Shown: in pieces, positions 13,818 through 27,500 of the stretch
How positions within the stretch are numbered: position 1 is the stretch's first letter
Layout of the letters: each line of letters opens with the position of its first letter
Source: Paracentrotus lividus
Lineage: Eukaryota > Echinodermata > Echinoidea > Camarodonta > Echinidae
DNA: 64,000 nt
NCBI GenBank assembly: GCA_940671915.1
Contig: CALNVZ010003425.1
Coordinates: forward strand, 38,950,250 to 39,014,249
Direction of reading: 5' to 3'
Notes under the pieces: model-generated
Databases searched by the model: none
What the model saw: only the letters and a program-made list of their open reading frames with translations
What the model was told of the DNA's origin: nothing
Made by a program: the position numbers and the translations under genes

Positions 13818-13886
<69 letters not shown>

Positions 13887-16800
13887 TTTTTCACCTTCCG
13901 TATTCATTTTATCAGGCTTAACCCTTTGAACCCGATAGGCCGGTTTACCGGCCAACAGAGATTGTAAATTATTCCAAAGGGCCACTTTCCATCCCTTTCC
14001 ATTTACCCTGGAGAATTTTTTGTTATTAGAATTCATGGTCTAAAATTTTTGCGAGTTTTCCACTGAAAGATGGCGCTATTTCAAATCACGTATAAGAGTA
14101 CCTTTAGTACGCAGTTTAATAACATAAACATGTGTCAACCTAGTGAATAAAACTTGTACATTATGAATTTCACAAAATGTGCAAATAATTCAGGGTTCAA
14201 AATGTAAAATCTGTTTCAATACTTTATTGCTACAATAGTGCTATAATGCTTATTACATTATGATATATCATTATTTCTATTTGCGTTTTAACTATCACCA
14301 GAGATATTGTTTATGTCATTGTACATGATCATCATATAGAATTATTATAATAGAACAATATTGGTATTAATCAATGATTATAAAAGATTATCTATGTTTT
14401 TGTTATTATAGGTAGATGCAATAATTAAAATTGTTTTCCAATGATATCAACACAGGGCAATCCTGGTGTAGTGACATGTTTGGATCAACAGTACCATGGT
14501 CTGGAGACAGGAGACTATGTGACCTTTAAAGAGGTCAAAGGAATGACTTCCCTTAACGATGCAAGACACAAGGTCAAAGGTCAGTTTCTATGAAATATTT
14601 TTTTTAGTTATTGGGTTGATTTTCAGGATAATGCTTCATAAGATGACTCAAAACCAGCAATAAGTTTTTTAAAAAAATTAAAAAAAAAAAAATTGATGGA
14701 AAGATACATGTAGATTGAAATGATACTATTTATTTTTTTCCCTATAATAATGTGATATTTGACTGGGTTATACTTTAGCATATTACAAATGGTCATATTC
14801 AAACGTGAGTGACACGACATTTGGACTGATAGAAGGGCGCATATCTTTGCACTTGTAGGTTATGAATGGATCATGACTACCATGTTATGTACAATATAGG
14901 AGTGGCATGTGTCATTGCCAGTTGGATTTGAATTTTACAATTGGTCCTGGAAATTATGATTAAAAAACAGTGCGTGAGTGACACACAAAAAAAAAAGACA
15001 TGGGTTTCTGACCATTATTGCTTATGGTTGGATTTGTGCCCAAGTAGATCTCTAATTTAAAGGATACCATAAGTGCTGGTATATGTACATGAATATTGTA
15101 CCTCTCTTACATTAATTGAACCTTATCAATCATTCCCTCTCTGTGGGAAATGGTCCACCTCTACGTGTCATGAGTGACACGACATCCAAAACGTGAGTGA
15201 CATGACCAGTGCCTTAAATGCAACAATTCAAGTAAATAACTAGATCGAAATTACCTGTGTGTATATGCCATGTTAGAGTAGTCCATGATAATTACTTTAA
15301 GCAAAAAAGTCTGAAAAAAGTGACTAGATATAAGAATAAGAGGCATTTAATGTACCATAGTCCCATATGTGCAAATGTCCTACTTAGTTTGAATATGACC
15401 AAATGGAAACAGCCCAAACAGCTATTTTCTACTTGCATACATTCCCCCACAAGGAAAACATGACTGAGGTTATGTATTTAAGAATTTGCTTGATACAATA
15501 TATTTCTTTGTTTTTCATTGTATAGTGATCTCACCATACAAGTTCAGCATTGAGGATACGTCGGGAGATGAGTTTCAGCCGTACGAAACCGGTGGTATAG
15601 TTATTGAGGTCAAGGTCCCTGTAACTGTCAAATTTGTGAGTTACTCCAATTTTTATCATTCAGTTACTACCTGCTTGTGAAATAATGTGTTTTTGATAAT
15701 CACATATCTTGTAATGTATTTAAGTTGTGTAATATCAATTCAAGACTGATAATTAGAGCTTCAAAAATGCTACAATTGATGTTCAATACAGTGTATAAAA
15801 ATTTTACTATTAAGTTAATGTTTCCAGCGATTCTAGGAATTGTAAACTTAAAAGAGAGGAAGTTCTCTTCTGGGCCCTGTTGCATAAATAGTTACTATCA
15901 TAGTAACTTTGGTATTAATAGTAACTTTCTTGAAATACTGCATTTTGATTGGCTGTGATTACTGTTACCATGGTAGTTAACATAGATGGCAAAGTTACTA
16001 TAATAGAAACTGTTTATGCTACAGGGCCCTGAATTCAATGAATTTGAACAGAGTCAAACAAAAAAAAGTCACTATGTCTGTTTTCATGATAAGCAGAACT
16101 GATTTGAATTTATAATATTTTTCTTTGGGGATATTTAAATAACAACATCGGGCATGTATGTAGTAACCGTCGGTCGATTAAAAAGTGGTATTACATGAAA
16201 ATAACGTTGTTTCTTTGGTACAGCTACCTCTCCGAGACCAAATCACCAACCCATCAGCGATCTTAGTAGACTTCACAAAAGACCTCATGGTGTCTCATCT
16301 TGCTATGTATGCTCTACACCAGTTCAGAGAGGAGAATGGCAGACTACCTAGAGCCAGGTAATGTAGTATATCTTGTCATGTATGGTCTACACTAGTTCAG
16401 GGAAGAGAATAGCAGACTACATAGAGCCAGATAATGTAGTATATCTTGTCATGTATGGTATACACCAGTTCAGGGAAGAGAATGGCAGACTACCTAGAGC
16501 CAGGTATGAAAGTGATCTATCTTGTTATGTATGCTCTACAACAGTTCAGGGAAGAGAATGGCAGACTACCTAGAGCCAGGTATGAATGTGATCTATCTTG
16601 TCATGTATGCTCTACACCAGTTCAGGGAAGAGAATGGCAGACTACCTAGAGCTAGGTATGAATGTGATCTATCTTGTCATGTATGCTCTACACCAGTTCA
16701 GGGAAGAGAATGGCAGACTACCTCGAGCCAGGTATGAAAGTGATCTATCTTGTCATGTATGTTCTACACCAGTTCAGGGAAGAGAATGGCAGACTACCTA

Positions 16801-19800
16801 GAGCCAGGTATGAATGTGATCTACCTTGTCATGTTTGCTCTACACCAGTTCAGGGAATAGAATGGCAGACTACCTAGAGCCAGGTAATGTAGTATATCTT
16901 GCTATGTATGCTCTACACCAGTTCAGAGAGGAGAATGGCAGACTTCCTAGAGCCAGGTAATGTAGTATATCTTGTCATGTATGCTCTACACCAGTTCAAA
17001 GAAAAGAATGGCAGACTACCTAGAGCCAGGTATGAAAGTGATCTATCTTGTCATGTATGCTCTACACTAGTTGAGGGAAGAGAATGGCAGACTACCTAGA
17101 GCCAGGTATGGAAGTGATCTATCTTGTCATGTATGGTCTCCAACAGTTCAGAGTGTTGCTGTTTCATGTGTTTTTGGCATTACAGTCAGGATTGACTATT
17201 TGAGTCAGAGAAGAGAGTGGTAAAATTATTTAAGAGTCAGACAATAATTTATAATGATTAAATTCAGGATCGTTCCGGTTTCAATTTGGAAGTTATAAAG
17301 CCATTGCAAAACTTTGACTGAAGATCTAGATGTCAGTGAATGAAACACTTTGATTTCTCAAATTATTTTTAATTATTATTATTTTTTTTACAGGAATGAT
17401 GATGATAAAGATGTCTTTGTGAAGATTGCCATGCGTCTGAATGACACCCTTGCTGACCCTATAACTAGCCCCTCCACCAAGCAGCTTGCATCACTGGCGT
17501 ACTGTGCTGAGGGTTGCTTTGCACCTCTCTGTGCCGCCCTTGGAGGGTTTGTAGCTCAAGAAGTCCTGAAGGCCCTCACTGGAAAGTTTACTCCTCTGAA
17601 ACAATGGGTGAGTACCAGGTATCCCCTACAGCCTTCTTTCTATAACTCTCTGCCTCTCTAGGGGATTTGTAGCATCAAAGGTCCTGAAGGCCTTACTGGT
17701 AGTTCACTCTATACCAATGGGTGAGTTGTAAATGTACCTCCCCACATTACTCCCATGCCCCTCTCCTCTCTGAATACTCTCTTTGCCTCTCTAGGGGTTT
17801 TGTAGCATCAAAGGTCCCAAAGGCCTTACTGGAAAGTTCACTCTGAACCAAGGAGGAGTCGTAAATGTACCTCCCCACAGTACTCCCATGCCCCTCTCCT
17901 CTCTGAATACTCTCTTTGCCTCTCTAAGGGTTTTGTAGCATCAAAGGTCCTGAAGGCCTTGCTGGTAGTTCAGTCTATACAAATGGATGAGTTGTAAATG
18001 TACCTCCCCACAGTACTCCCATGCCCCTCTCCTCTCTCATTGTACTCTCTTAGCCTCTCCAGGGGTTTTGTAGCACAATAAGGTCTTGAAGGTCTGACTA
18101 GAAAGTTAACCACAATAAACAAGACCTGAATTATAGATACCTCCCCAAACAATCACACTCCCCTCTGCCTATACTCTCTTTGATTCTCCAGGAGGGTTTA
18201 TAACACAAGAGGGTCTTGAAGCCCCTCACCAGAAATTTTACCCCACTCAAGCAATGGGTGAGTTGTAGATACCTCACCAAAACACTCCCACTCCCCTCTG
18301 CCTATACTCTCTTTGATTCTCCAGGAGGGTTTATAACACAAGAGGGTCTTGAAGCCCCTCACCAGAAATTTTACCCCACTCAAGCAATGGGTGAGTCGTA
18401 GATACCTCACCAAAACACTCCCACTCCCCTCTGCCTATACTCTCTTCGACTCTCCAGGAGGGTTTGTAGCCCAAGAAGGTCCCGAAGGCCCTTTAGAAAG
18501 TTTACCACAATCAAACACTGGGTGAGTACTATTTACTCATCCCTACACCCTCTCCATGTCCTCTCTGTACCTCGATCAGAAGGTTTTTAGCCCGATAGAG
18601 TTTTTAATGCCTACGCGACGAGGAGGCATTATGTTTTCAGGTTGTCCGTCCGTCCATGTGCATACTGGGGTGACAATGATCTGATTAGATTTTGGGGTCA
18701 TGAGGTCAAAGGTTAAAGGTCACAGAGGTCAATAAAAAGGTGAAAATGGCTTGTTCACACAATAACTCAAGAGCTGTTTCACTAATCATCTTCATACTGG
18801 GTGCACGTGTTCATACTGCAGTGAAAATGATCTTAATCAATTTTGGGTTCACAAGTTCAAAGGTGAAAGGTCTGAGAGGTCAAAAAGTTAAAAAAGCTTG
18901 TTTTCATGATAACTCAGGAACCGTTTGATAGATCATCTTCATACTTGGTACATGTGTGCATACTTGGGTGACAATTATCTGATTAGATTTACAAGGTCAA
19001 AGGTCAAAGAAAAGATGAATGTGGCATATATTTCTGATCTGGCAATGGCGGAGGCATAAATTTCGACCGTGCACGGTCAAGGATTCATCTGTTTTTTTTT
19101 TCTCATTTCAGGTCTACCTTGACTCATCAGAAGCTCTCAAGGGACTGGAGAATGAAGGTGCTGATAATTTCAGGCCAAAGTAAGTAAAGTCATTCAACAG
19201 TTTCTCTAACATGTACTAGGATCTATTTAGGTATCCGGCTGTGCATATTAAGTTGAAAAAAATGAGACATGTGATGAATTCCCAGTGCAAAATCCATGTC
19301 ATTTAAAGAGATTTTGGTTGTTCAAAACATGAAGCAAAATGTTCAGTTCCAAAAATATTTTATTCTCTGAATTAGGCTGATGTACATTGAATGTTTTGAA
19401 TGCCTAATTGTTTCGTTAACAAAATGGTTATTTGTAACATTGATTTAGCATATATTGGAGATTGTGATTAGCCTAGATGTCCTTTTGCGAAGTCTCTATT
19501 TTATTAATTGCAGCTATGAATATGAATGCTACTTATTCGTATGAAACCTTGTACATCTGCTTTTTAATACTGTGCATCTAAATCAATTTTTTTCTGAACT
19601 TAGGGGAGACCGATACGATTCTCTGAGGATCTGTTTAGGGGATAATCTTGTGAAGAAAATTGCATCTCAGAATCTTTTCATGGTTGGATGCGGTGCCATC
19701 GGATGTGAGATGCTCAAGAACTTTGCAATGCTAGGTGTCGGAGTGGCGGGAGGGAAGGTACTGAAATTATCTTTCATATTCTAGTTTCAAATGGGTATTT

Positions 19801-22800
19801 ATTTATTTCAAGCAGAAGAAACCATACATATAATTGCAAAAACAGATGATAAATATACTTCTATTTATTTTCTACTTGTGTAAGTATACATATATACATT
19901 AAAAGGAATTAATCTGCAGAAATGGAGGAATCCACTAAAAAGCAGTGCATATAATTTATGGATTTCTGACAAAGGAACAACTAAATAAGTTCAATATTGC
20001 CCACAAAGACTCACAGAAAACATAAGAAACAGGGAAAATAATAATGATAAATAATTTGTAAGTTAATTTTTACTCCTTGTACTAATGTGTATTTTATCTA
20101 ATTTATACCAGATATATATTTAGTGTCACTAAAAGGAGATGTTTACGTCTATTGGTAGGTGATATATTAGCTGTTAAGGAAGTTTGACAGATAACTAAAA
20201 TTGAGTTGTGTTTTAACCTTGCATAATTCCATCAATTCCTTTCATTTTGTAATTACTTTTCAGATTACTGTTACAGACAATGACATTATTGAGAAATCCA
20301 ACCTGAACCGACAATTTCTATTCAGACCACATCATATACAGGTAAACACATGTACATTGATCTCAGTGGATGCTGTGCGTTTGTACATGTACATGTATGT
20401 TGTAACCTAAGCATGATTTTGTGCTGTGGGGTTTTGGAATCGCCAAAAATGATAAGAAATTAACCCAACTCAACTTTGAGTCACATGCACTTACACAGAA
20501 ATGTATGTATGGGGCAATACAAAATGTTCGGGACCCAAACATTCAGCTGTTTTGGTATATTTTTGGTCATATTATGACTATTAGGGCAATTGAAGAGCAA
20601 TCTTTTCGTGTGGAGCTTTTTATCATGATATTCTTCCCAAATTACATGAAAACAACAGGAAAGCTCACAATAATTTTCTTCATCTTTCCCACATCTTCCC
20701 ACTACACTAGATTCCCTTTAAGAATGACTGGTGATCAGTTCTTGGGCTAAATGATTACCACCATGTGATTAGTATTTGTATTAGTCATTTGTAACTTTAC
20801 GGACGGCTTGGTGAAACACCCCCCTGGCTTTTGACAAAAGTCAAATTAGTCCACTCTGTTATATTGTCAGTCCATCTTTTTCTTTGTCTTCCTCTTGATT
20901 GCAATTACAGAAGCCCAAATCTGAAACTGCAGCTCAGAGTACAAGAGATATCAACCCTGATATGAAGATAGAAGCACATCAAAATAAGAGTAAGCCTTGA
21001 TAGGAAAAAGGTAGCTTTGCCAGTAAATACATGATTTTTTATTCTCTGAAGGAGATGGTACAATTTAGTACAAATAGTGGTAGTCTTTCAGGTACATGTA
21101 CTTTAACCAATTTTTAAAACTAGGTAATGTAGGATTTTATGATAAGCTCCCTGAGCGGTATATATTATAAATAAGAAAATTACTTGCTTTCTAATTATCA
21201 CATTAATAATCAACCATTTAACTTTGTACTAAGACAAAGACAATGTCGTATGATATTAGAATAAATATTGTTGAAATAATAGAGTACATTCCAGATATCT
21301 GATTGATTGGAGATACTCATTAAAACAATATTTATCTTCTGTCCAGTCTGCCCTCAGACGGAGACCACTATCTACACTGATGCTTTCTTCGAAGGAATGG
21401 ATGTCATTGTAAATGCCCTTGACAATGTAGAGGCAAGGAGATATGTTGATAGGTGAGTTTGAGTTATAGCATACATGTATTCTGCCCAACTCATATTTTA
21501 CTTCAAAGTTACTTCAGTCCATTCCCCTTATGATGAGCATTAATACAGCAAGATTTTGCTATAAACAGGCGATGCTCCATCCAGCACCTAATTCTCAGAC
21601 ATGTGCAAATGTACAATAAGAAGAATAACATGATTTTGTTGAGACAGGGTATTTGGCTGGGTCCTAAACAACTCAGTAAAACAGGAATTTACTGTAATTG
21701 AGCAAGCAAGTATTGCGAATATCCTGTACAATATTATCCTTGATGTGTTTATATAAAGATATATTGAAAATATAATTATGTTTCTACACATCATGTTATT
21801 AAATGTAATGGGAACTCCACCAATGTCAATTGAAATTGTTTTGTTAATTTTGTTCAATATTTGTCTGTTTTGAGAAAGAGATACAATGTAACAGCTCATT
21901 AATGTTGTTTCTTCTATCCTTTTAGTCGCTGTGTGACCAATCAGAAGCCTCTGATGGAGTCGGGGACGCTAGGGGCCAAAGGTCATGTCCAGGTCATAGT
22001 TCCTCACATGACCGAGTCGTACGGCAGCAAGCAGGACCCCCCTGAGCAATCGGTCCCTTACTGTACCCTCAAGTCCTTCCCTGCTCAGATAGAACACACC
22101 ATACAGTGGGCTAGAGACAAGGTTAGTTTTACAGTTTCAATGCAAGTATACATTAACCCTTTTGTGTGCCAGATGTGCATATTGGCATAAACAATGGGCA
22201 CCAATTGTGTAAAGGCCATTTCCTGAGCAGTTAGTACCTTACTGTACCCTCAAGTCCTGCCCTGCTCAAATAGAACACACCATACAGTGGGCTAGAGACA
22301 AGGTCAGATTACAGTTTCAATGCTAGTATAGTGTACATCGAAGGGATTGGGTAACTTCCAAAAACAAGTGCAAAAGTGATGAAAATGAAAACAATTTTAT
22401 TGCTGTAATCATAAAAACAAACTGCTGAAAGTACCTGCAAGTTATTTACTATCTTAAAACAGTGAAAAAATACAAGGCTACAGTATAAAGCGGCCAGGCA
22501 TGATTTTTCTCTGTGGATCCGCAAATTTCCGCAGATTTTGATATTCTGAGAAGAAATTATTATTTATTTATTTTTTATTTTTTTTGCATCGGACATGTGC
22601 TGCACAGTCTGATGCACTGAAGATACCACACTAACATTCAGTTATAAGTATGTCTATGATGTGCACCCAAAGAAATCATACATTTTCAATACCTAAAATT
22701 GCAAAATTTCCTGAACCCCAGGAGGTTTGTTCGCTATGCTCCCTCATGGTAGCAATTTCCTCTTTTTTTTTTATATTTCTCTGTCTCATGCCTGGGTGGC

Positions 22801-24531
22801 ATACAATTAATTTACTACCACACTGTGGCAAGCTTAGCAGCCTATGGATGGGGACTTCATGACAGGATATGCAGTGGACTTTGTGCTGCGTTGAAACGCA
22901 CATGGTTTGAAAAGAGTCCCGGGTATGCTGAGTTCAAAATATCTTGGATGTTAAGATAGCAATTTGCCTGCAATAATTGACAGGATGCCAAACTGACCTA
23001 TTTGTTTATAATTATGTTTGCAAAATGAGCTAAATCAAATGAATCGCAATTTGAATATCATTCAATGTTACTGCATCCTCTTAACCCTTTGTGTGCCAGA
23101 AGTGCATATTAACAAGAACAATAGGCACCTACATGTATTGTAGAAAAGCTCGTTTCCTGTTTCATATCAACAGTAAATAGTACATTATTGTGTTTTACTG
23201 GGAATTTTGGAAAATCTGAAAAGTCTTTTTAAACTTAAGATATATTGTAGGTTTTCACGGGCATGTGAAAGTTTTGCGAATTGCAATTTGGTAAAGTCCA
23301 TTGTATTTTTTAATGCCTAAAAATGACTGCTGGACTGTATATTGCATAATCCAATCTACACCAATACTGAGGTATAAATTGCTTGAATAACAAGTTAATT
23401 ACAAGAACCTGTCCTTTTAAAATAACAATGATGGTAATAACATTTGTTTTCTTAAGGTAGCCACTTTATTTATCTAAATTTGTTCCAGCAGGCCCTACAT
23501 GAATACATGTACACATCCGTGACATGAATAGCAACTCATAAGATAACATAATGCATTATTATTATGTTACATGTATGTTATTATTACCCTAAGCATGCAT
23601 GTAATTGTTCTTTATTAATCAAGGTTACATGTGCAAGAACTATCCTATTTTCTCAATGGACTTTTTTTCATGATTTTGCTTTGTTTATTTTTGTACAGTT
23701 TGAGAGTTTGTTTGCTCAGAAGCCGAGCATGTATACCAAGTACTGGGAGGTGAATGGATCTCCAGGAGATGTAGTGAAGGTAAACTTTGATCTGGTTGTC
23801 CGAAAATTAATCACTGTTTGATCCCTAAATTGGCCCCCAGTTTGTGTTTTTATATCACCCTATATCATTCAGTGACGGATCTAGGATTTCATTACAGGGG
23901 GGGGGCCCAAAATTGGAATTTCAGATTCTGATACACCCAAATTTTTTCATGTCATGCTGGCCTTGCGATAAGTGGGGGGGGGGGGGGGGGGGGGGGGGGG
24001 GGTGTTGATTTTTTTTTTTTGGCCTTTGGCCTTCAAAGAGGTCATCAAGTATCAGCCATACGGGTAAGTTGAGGGGTCAATCAGCTCTCGTCCATTTCCT
24101 TTTTTTTTTTTTTTGCTAGGGCCCCCTGGATCCGCGCCTGTCATTAAAAAAAAAAAAAAAAATTAATAATAACACCTTTGTTGATGAAGATTACACAATT
24201 ATGGGATGTGTACTTTAAAAAGTATTAATTTTACATTTTACTCTTTGTTTTGCCGATTTTGAGATTTCAATTATTATTTTAATTCTAAATGTTTATATTC
24301 AAAGATGATTTGATGTACTGCACCATAAATATATTCATATTTGTCAGTGATTGCTCCACTTTCTGCTGATATATATTATATGATTCCTACCATTCTGATT
24401 TCAAAGATAATGCCAATGTGTCACTAAAAGTTCATCTTTATTTCTGTGGGTTATACCAGTGTCATATCTCTTCCATCCCATACACATAGTCTTTTCCAGA
24501 CATTGGCAACTTCCCTGTAAATCTGCCTCTG

Positions 24532-24569
<38 letters not shown>

Positions 24570-27500
24570 GACATACATGTACAGGGTGACCCAGAAAAAA
24601 GGAAACCCAAGTTTGATCATCAATAATTTAAAAAATATTACCATGGTGATTATAAAATTATATTAATCAACTGGACAGTGCAACTCATTACTATTTTAAT
24701 GATACCCTGCTCAGCTCACCAATGTCACGCATCACTTAACCTCATTGTGTTTGAAAATTGTCTTGCCAAAATTTGAGTGGTTCACTTCACGCTCATTGAG
24801 ATGGGTTGCTGCAATGTGCCTAAAAAGGGAACCCAACTTTCATCATCAATCATTTTAAAAACATGACAGTAGTGATTATGACGTTTATATCACTGGAAAG
24901 TTGCCACTCATATCATTGTATTGATATCTCTTTCAGCTCACCAATGTCACGCATCACTGAACCACTGTCTGAAATAAAATCTTGCAAAATTTTGATTGAT
25001 GCACTTCATGCTTCTTACATTATCCATGGGAACTGAAGGTTCTCTGGGTTGTCGTGACAGTAGACATGTTAGAATTACCTGGATTGTAGATTAAAGGACT
25101 AAACAAGTAAAAATTTCCAACCATTTATCAAACTCAATTATTTTAAGTCACTGGAATGCTTTACTTAGATTGTTAGGAATCTTTGAAGCAACTCATCTCA
25201 AGAGCATGAAAGAGAACCTATCACAATTTTGTAGTGACGATTTCAAACAATTTCAGTGATGCTGATATTGGTGAGCTGAGAGAGTATCATTAGAATGGTG
25301 AGTTGTACTTTCCAGTGATATTAAATTCTTAATCACCACTGAATATTCTGAAGTTATTAATGATCAAAGTTGAGTTTCCTTTCCAGGCACATTCACACAA
25401 ACCATCTCAGGGTGCATAAAAGTGAACCACGCACAATTTTACAAGACTTTTTGAAAACAATGGGGTTTAGTGATGCGTGAATTGGGAGGTGAGCAGGTAT
25501 CATTAGAATGGCAATGAGTTGCACTGTTACCAGGATATAAATTTCATAATTACCATTGGAATATTTTTGAAATTATTGTTGATCAAAGTTGGGTTTCCTT
25601 TTTTCGGAAACACCCTGTACAACTAAGCTCTGTCAATCAACAGATTTCCCAGCCAAACAATCTTTGATATGGTAAACCAATTGATATCTATCTCGTGACC
25701 ATGAATAATGCATTTCAAATGTCCAAAAATTGAAACTCCTGATGCTTAAAAATTTGAAGTAATCCCATTTTTTGCTATAGTTTTAACTGATGAAATACTT
25801 TAAATCCAAGTGTATTTGTTGTATCACCAATAGGAATGGCAAGATATTATGCATATTTTTCAAAAATATTAAGATTTTTCTTAAAGTTATATAGCACTTT
25901 ATGGATTTATTAACTTGATGTTCGGCATGGGTTCAGCATGCCCCAATTAAACGCTATACATGTCATTGTTACATGTATGTATTCTCATGTTCTGCCTTGG
26001 TCCAGAACATGCTACTTAAAATGAGCTTTTGTTACCCTGGAAGCCCATCTTAGGAGAGGGTGAGCCAGCTTAGGGTGGTATCTCACTTCACGGAAACTAC
26101 TTTGAAACAAATTTAAGAAGGATTAGTCAGCATGGCTTTGCCATAGCTCAGTCTCCTCAGTTTCCTCAGTTTCCTAAGTTTCTTAAATTTCGGACATGTT
26201 TCTAATACTTTTATACGTGGAGCAAACGATTCCGTCGCAGAGACGTCTCCGCGAAGTGAGATACCACCCATAGGGTTACACACACTACCACCCCAGCACT
26301 CTTATTGTTTATGGAACAATAGTTATTTTAAGCTGGTGTGCTAGCATGCGTCTGGAATGGGGCCATGCTGTACCCATTCCAGATGCTCTAATCTCCCATT
26401 CCGAACCCATGTGGAACACCAAGTGAATAAATCCTTGTTCCCTAAAGCAGATTTATTAATTGTTATTCTTATTTTTTTATTTGTTTTTTTCCCCTTAGAA
26501 ACTTGAGAGTGGAGAGGTACTAGAGAACACGCTACCTGTCATGAAGTATCTCAAGAACAGAGGGACGGCATGGCCGGATTGTGTACGGATTGCAAGAATC
26601 AAATTTGAAAAGTACTTCAGTCACAAGGTACATATAAATAGATACCTAATGAAATATCTTGTATCTTTTATTTGTATTAGGTCAATTCCACCAAACATGA
26701 TCACTGCAAAGAACTATACTATAAAGTGTAATAATAATATTCTTAGATGCAATATATATAGCACCTAATACATACTTAGACTACGTCTCTAAGCGCTTTA
26801 CAGGCATATTATTTCCCCGTTCATAGGACACAATGCGTGCACATTCTCCACTCCCTGGGAAGCATTCCATCCAGGCTGTTACGCTGGAATTGCCCATTAC
26901 CATTCAACTCCTCTTAATCATTGTTTATCCACCCATTATTATTATTTATTTTTGTTTGTTATAAGTGACCTAGATAGTCCATTGGTAAACAAGTCATTGT
27001 AAACAAAGTCTTGATAGACTAATTTTCAGCTGTTGATAATCTCACCTTGGGATATGACTTTGTGTGAGCCGAGCACCTGCCTGCACTTCTTTTGCATTTG
27101 TTGTTTATTTTTATTTCCGTAAATCAATGACATATAATAAAAGTATAATTACAAGCTCAACATTTAAAAATACAAAGTAAAGTGGATTGCTTATTTCAGC
27201 GGTAATAACTTGTTACCACTGTTCTTTCATGTGGTCCTTGGTCTATACATGTACGCAAATTATTTATGATCATCAAACAAATGAAAAAATGTATTGAACA
27301 TCAGTTTCAAATGAAATTCATTTCATTTAATATGTCTTATTACATACATTTCATAATAATAATGAACAAATTTATGTAGCACTTTACACAAAAAGTTTCA
27401 ATGCGCTATTACATACATATATAATTATTTAAACATTTAAACACAAAGATATTAAACTACAAAACAAATTACATACATGCGTGATGACATTGACACTTAT

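Noticed and set aside
16373..17099. Six overlapping plus-strand ORFs suggesting a repeat-protein gene
   Set aside because: They are the same shifted frame read from each unit of the exon 9-derived array; no separate start, promoter or splice structure.
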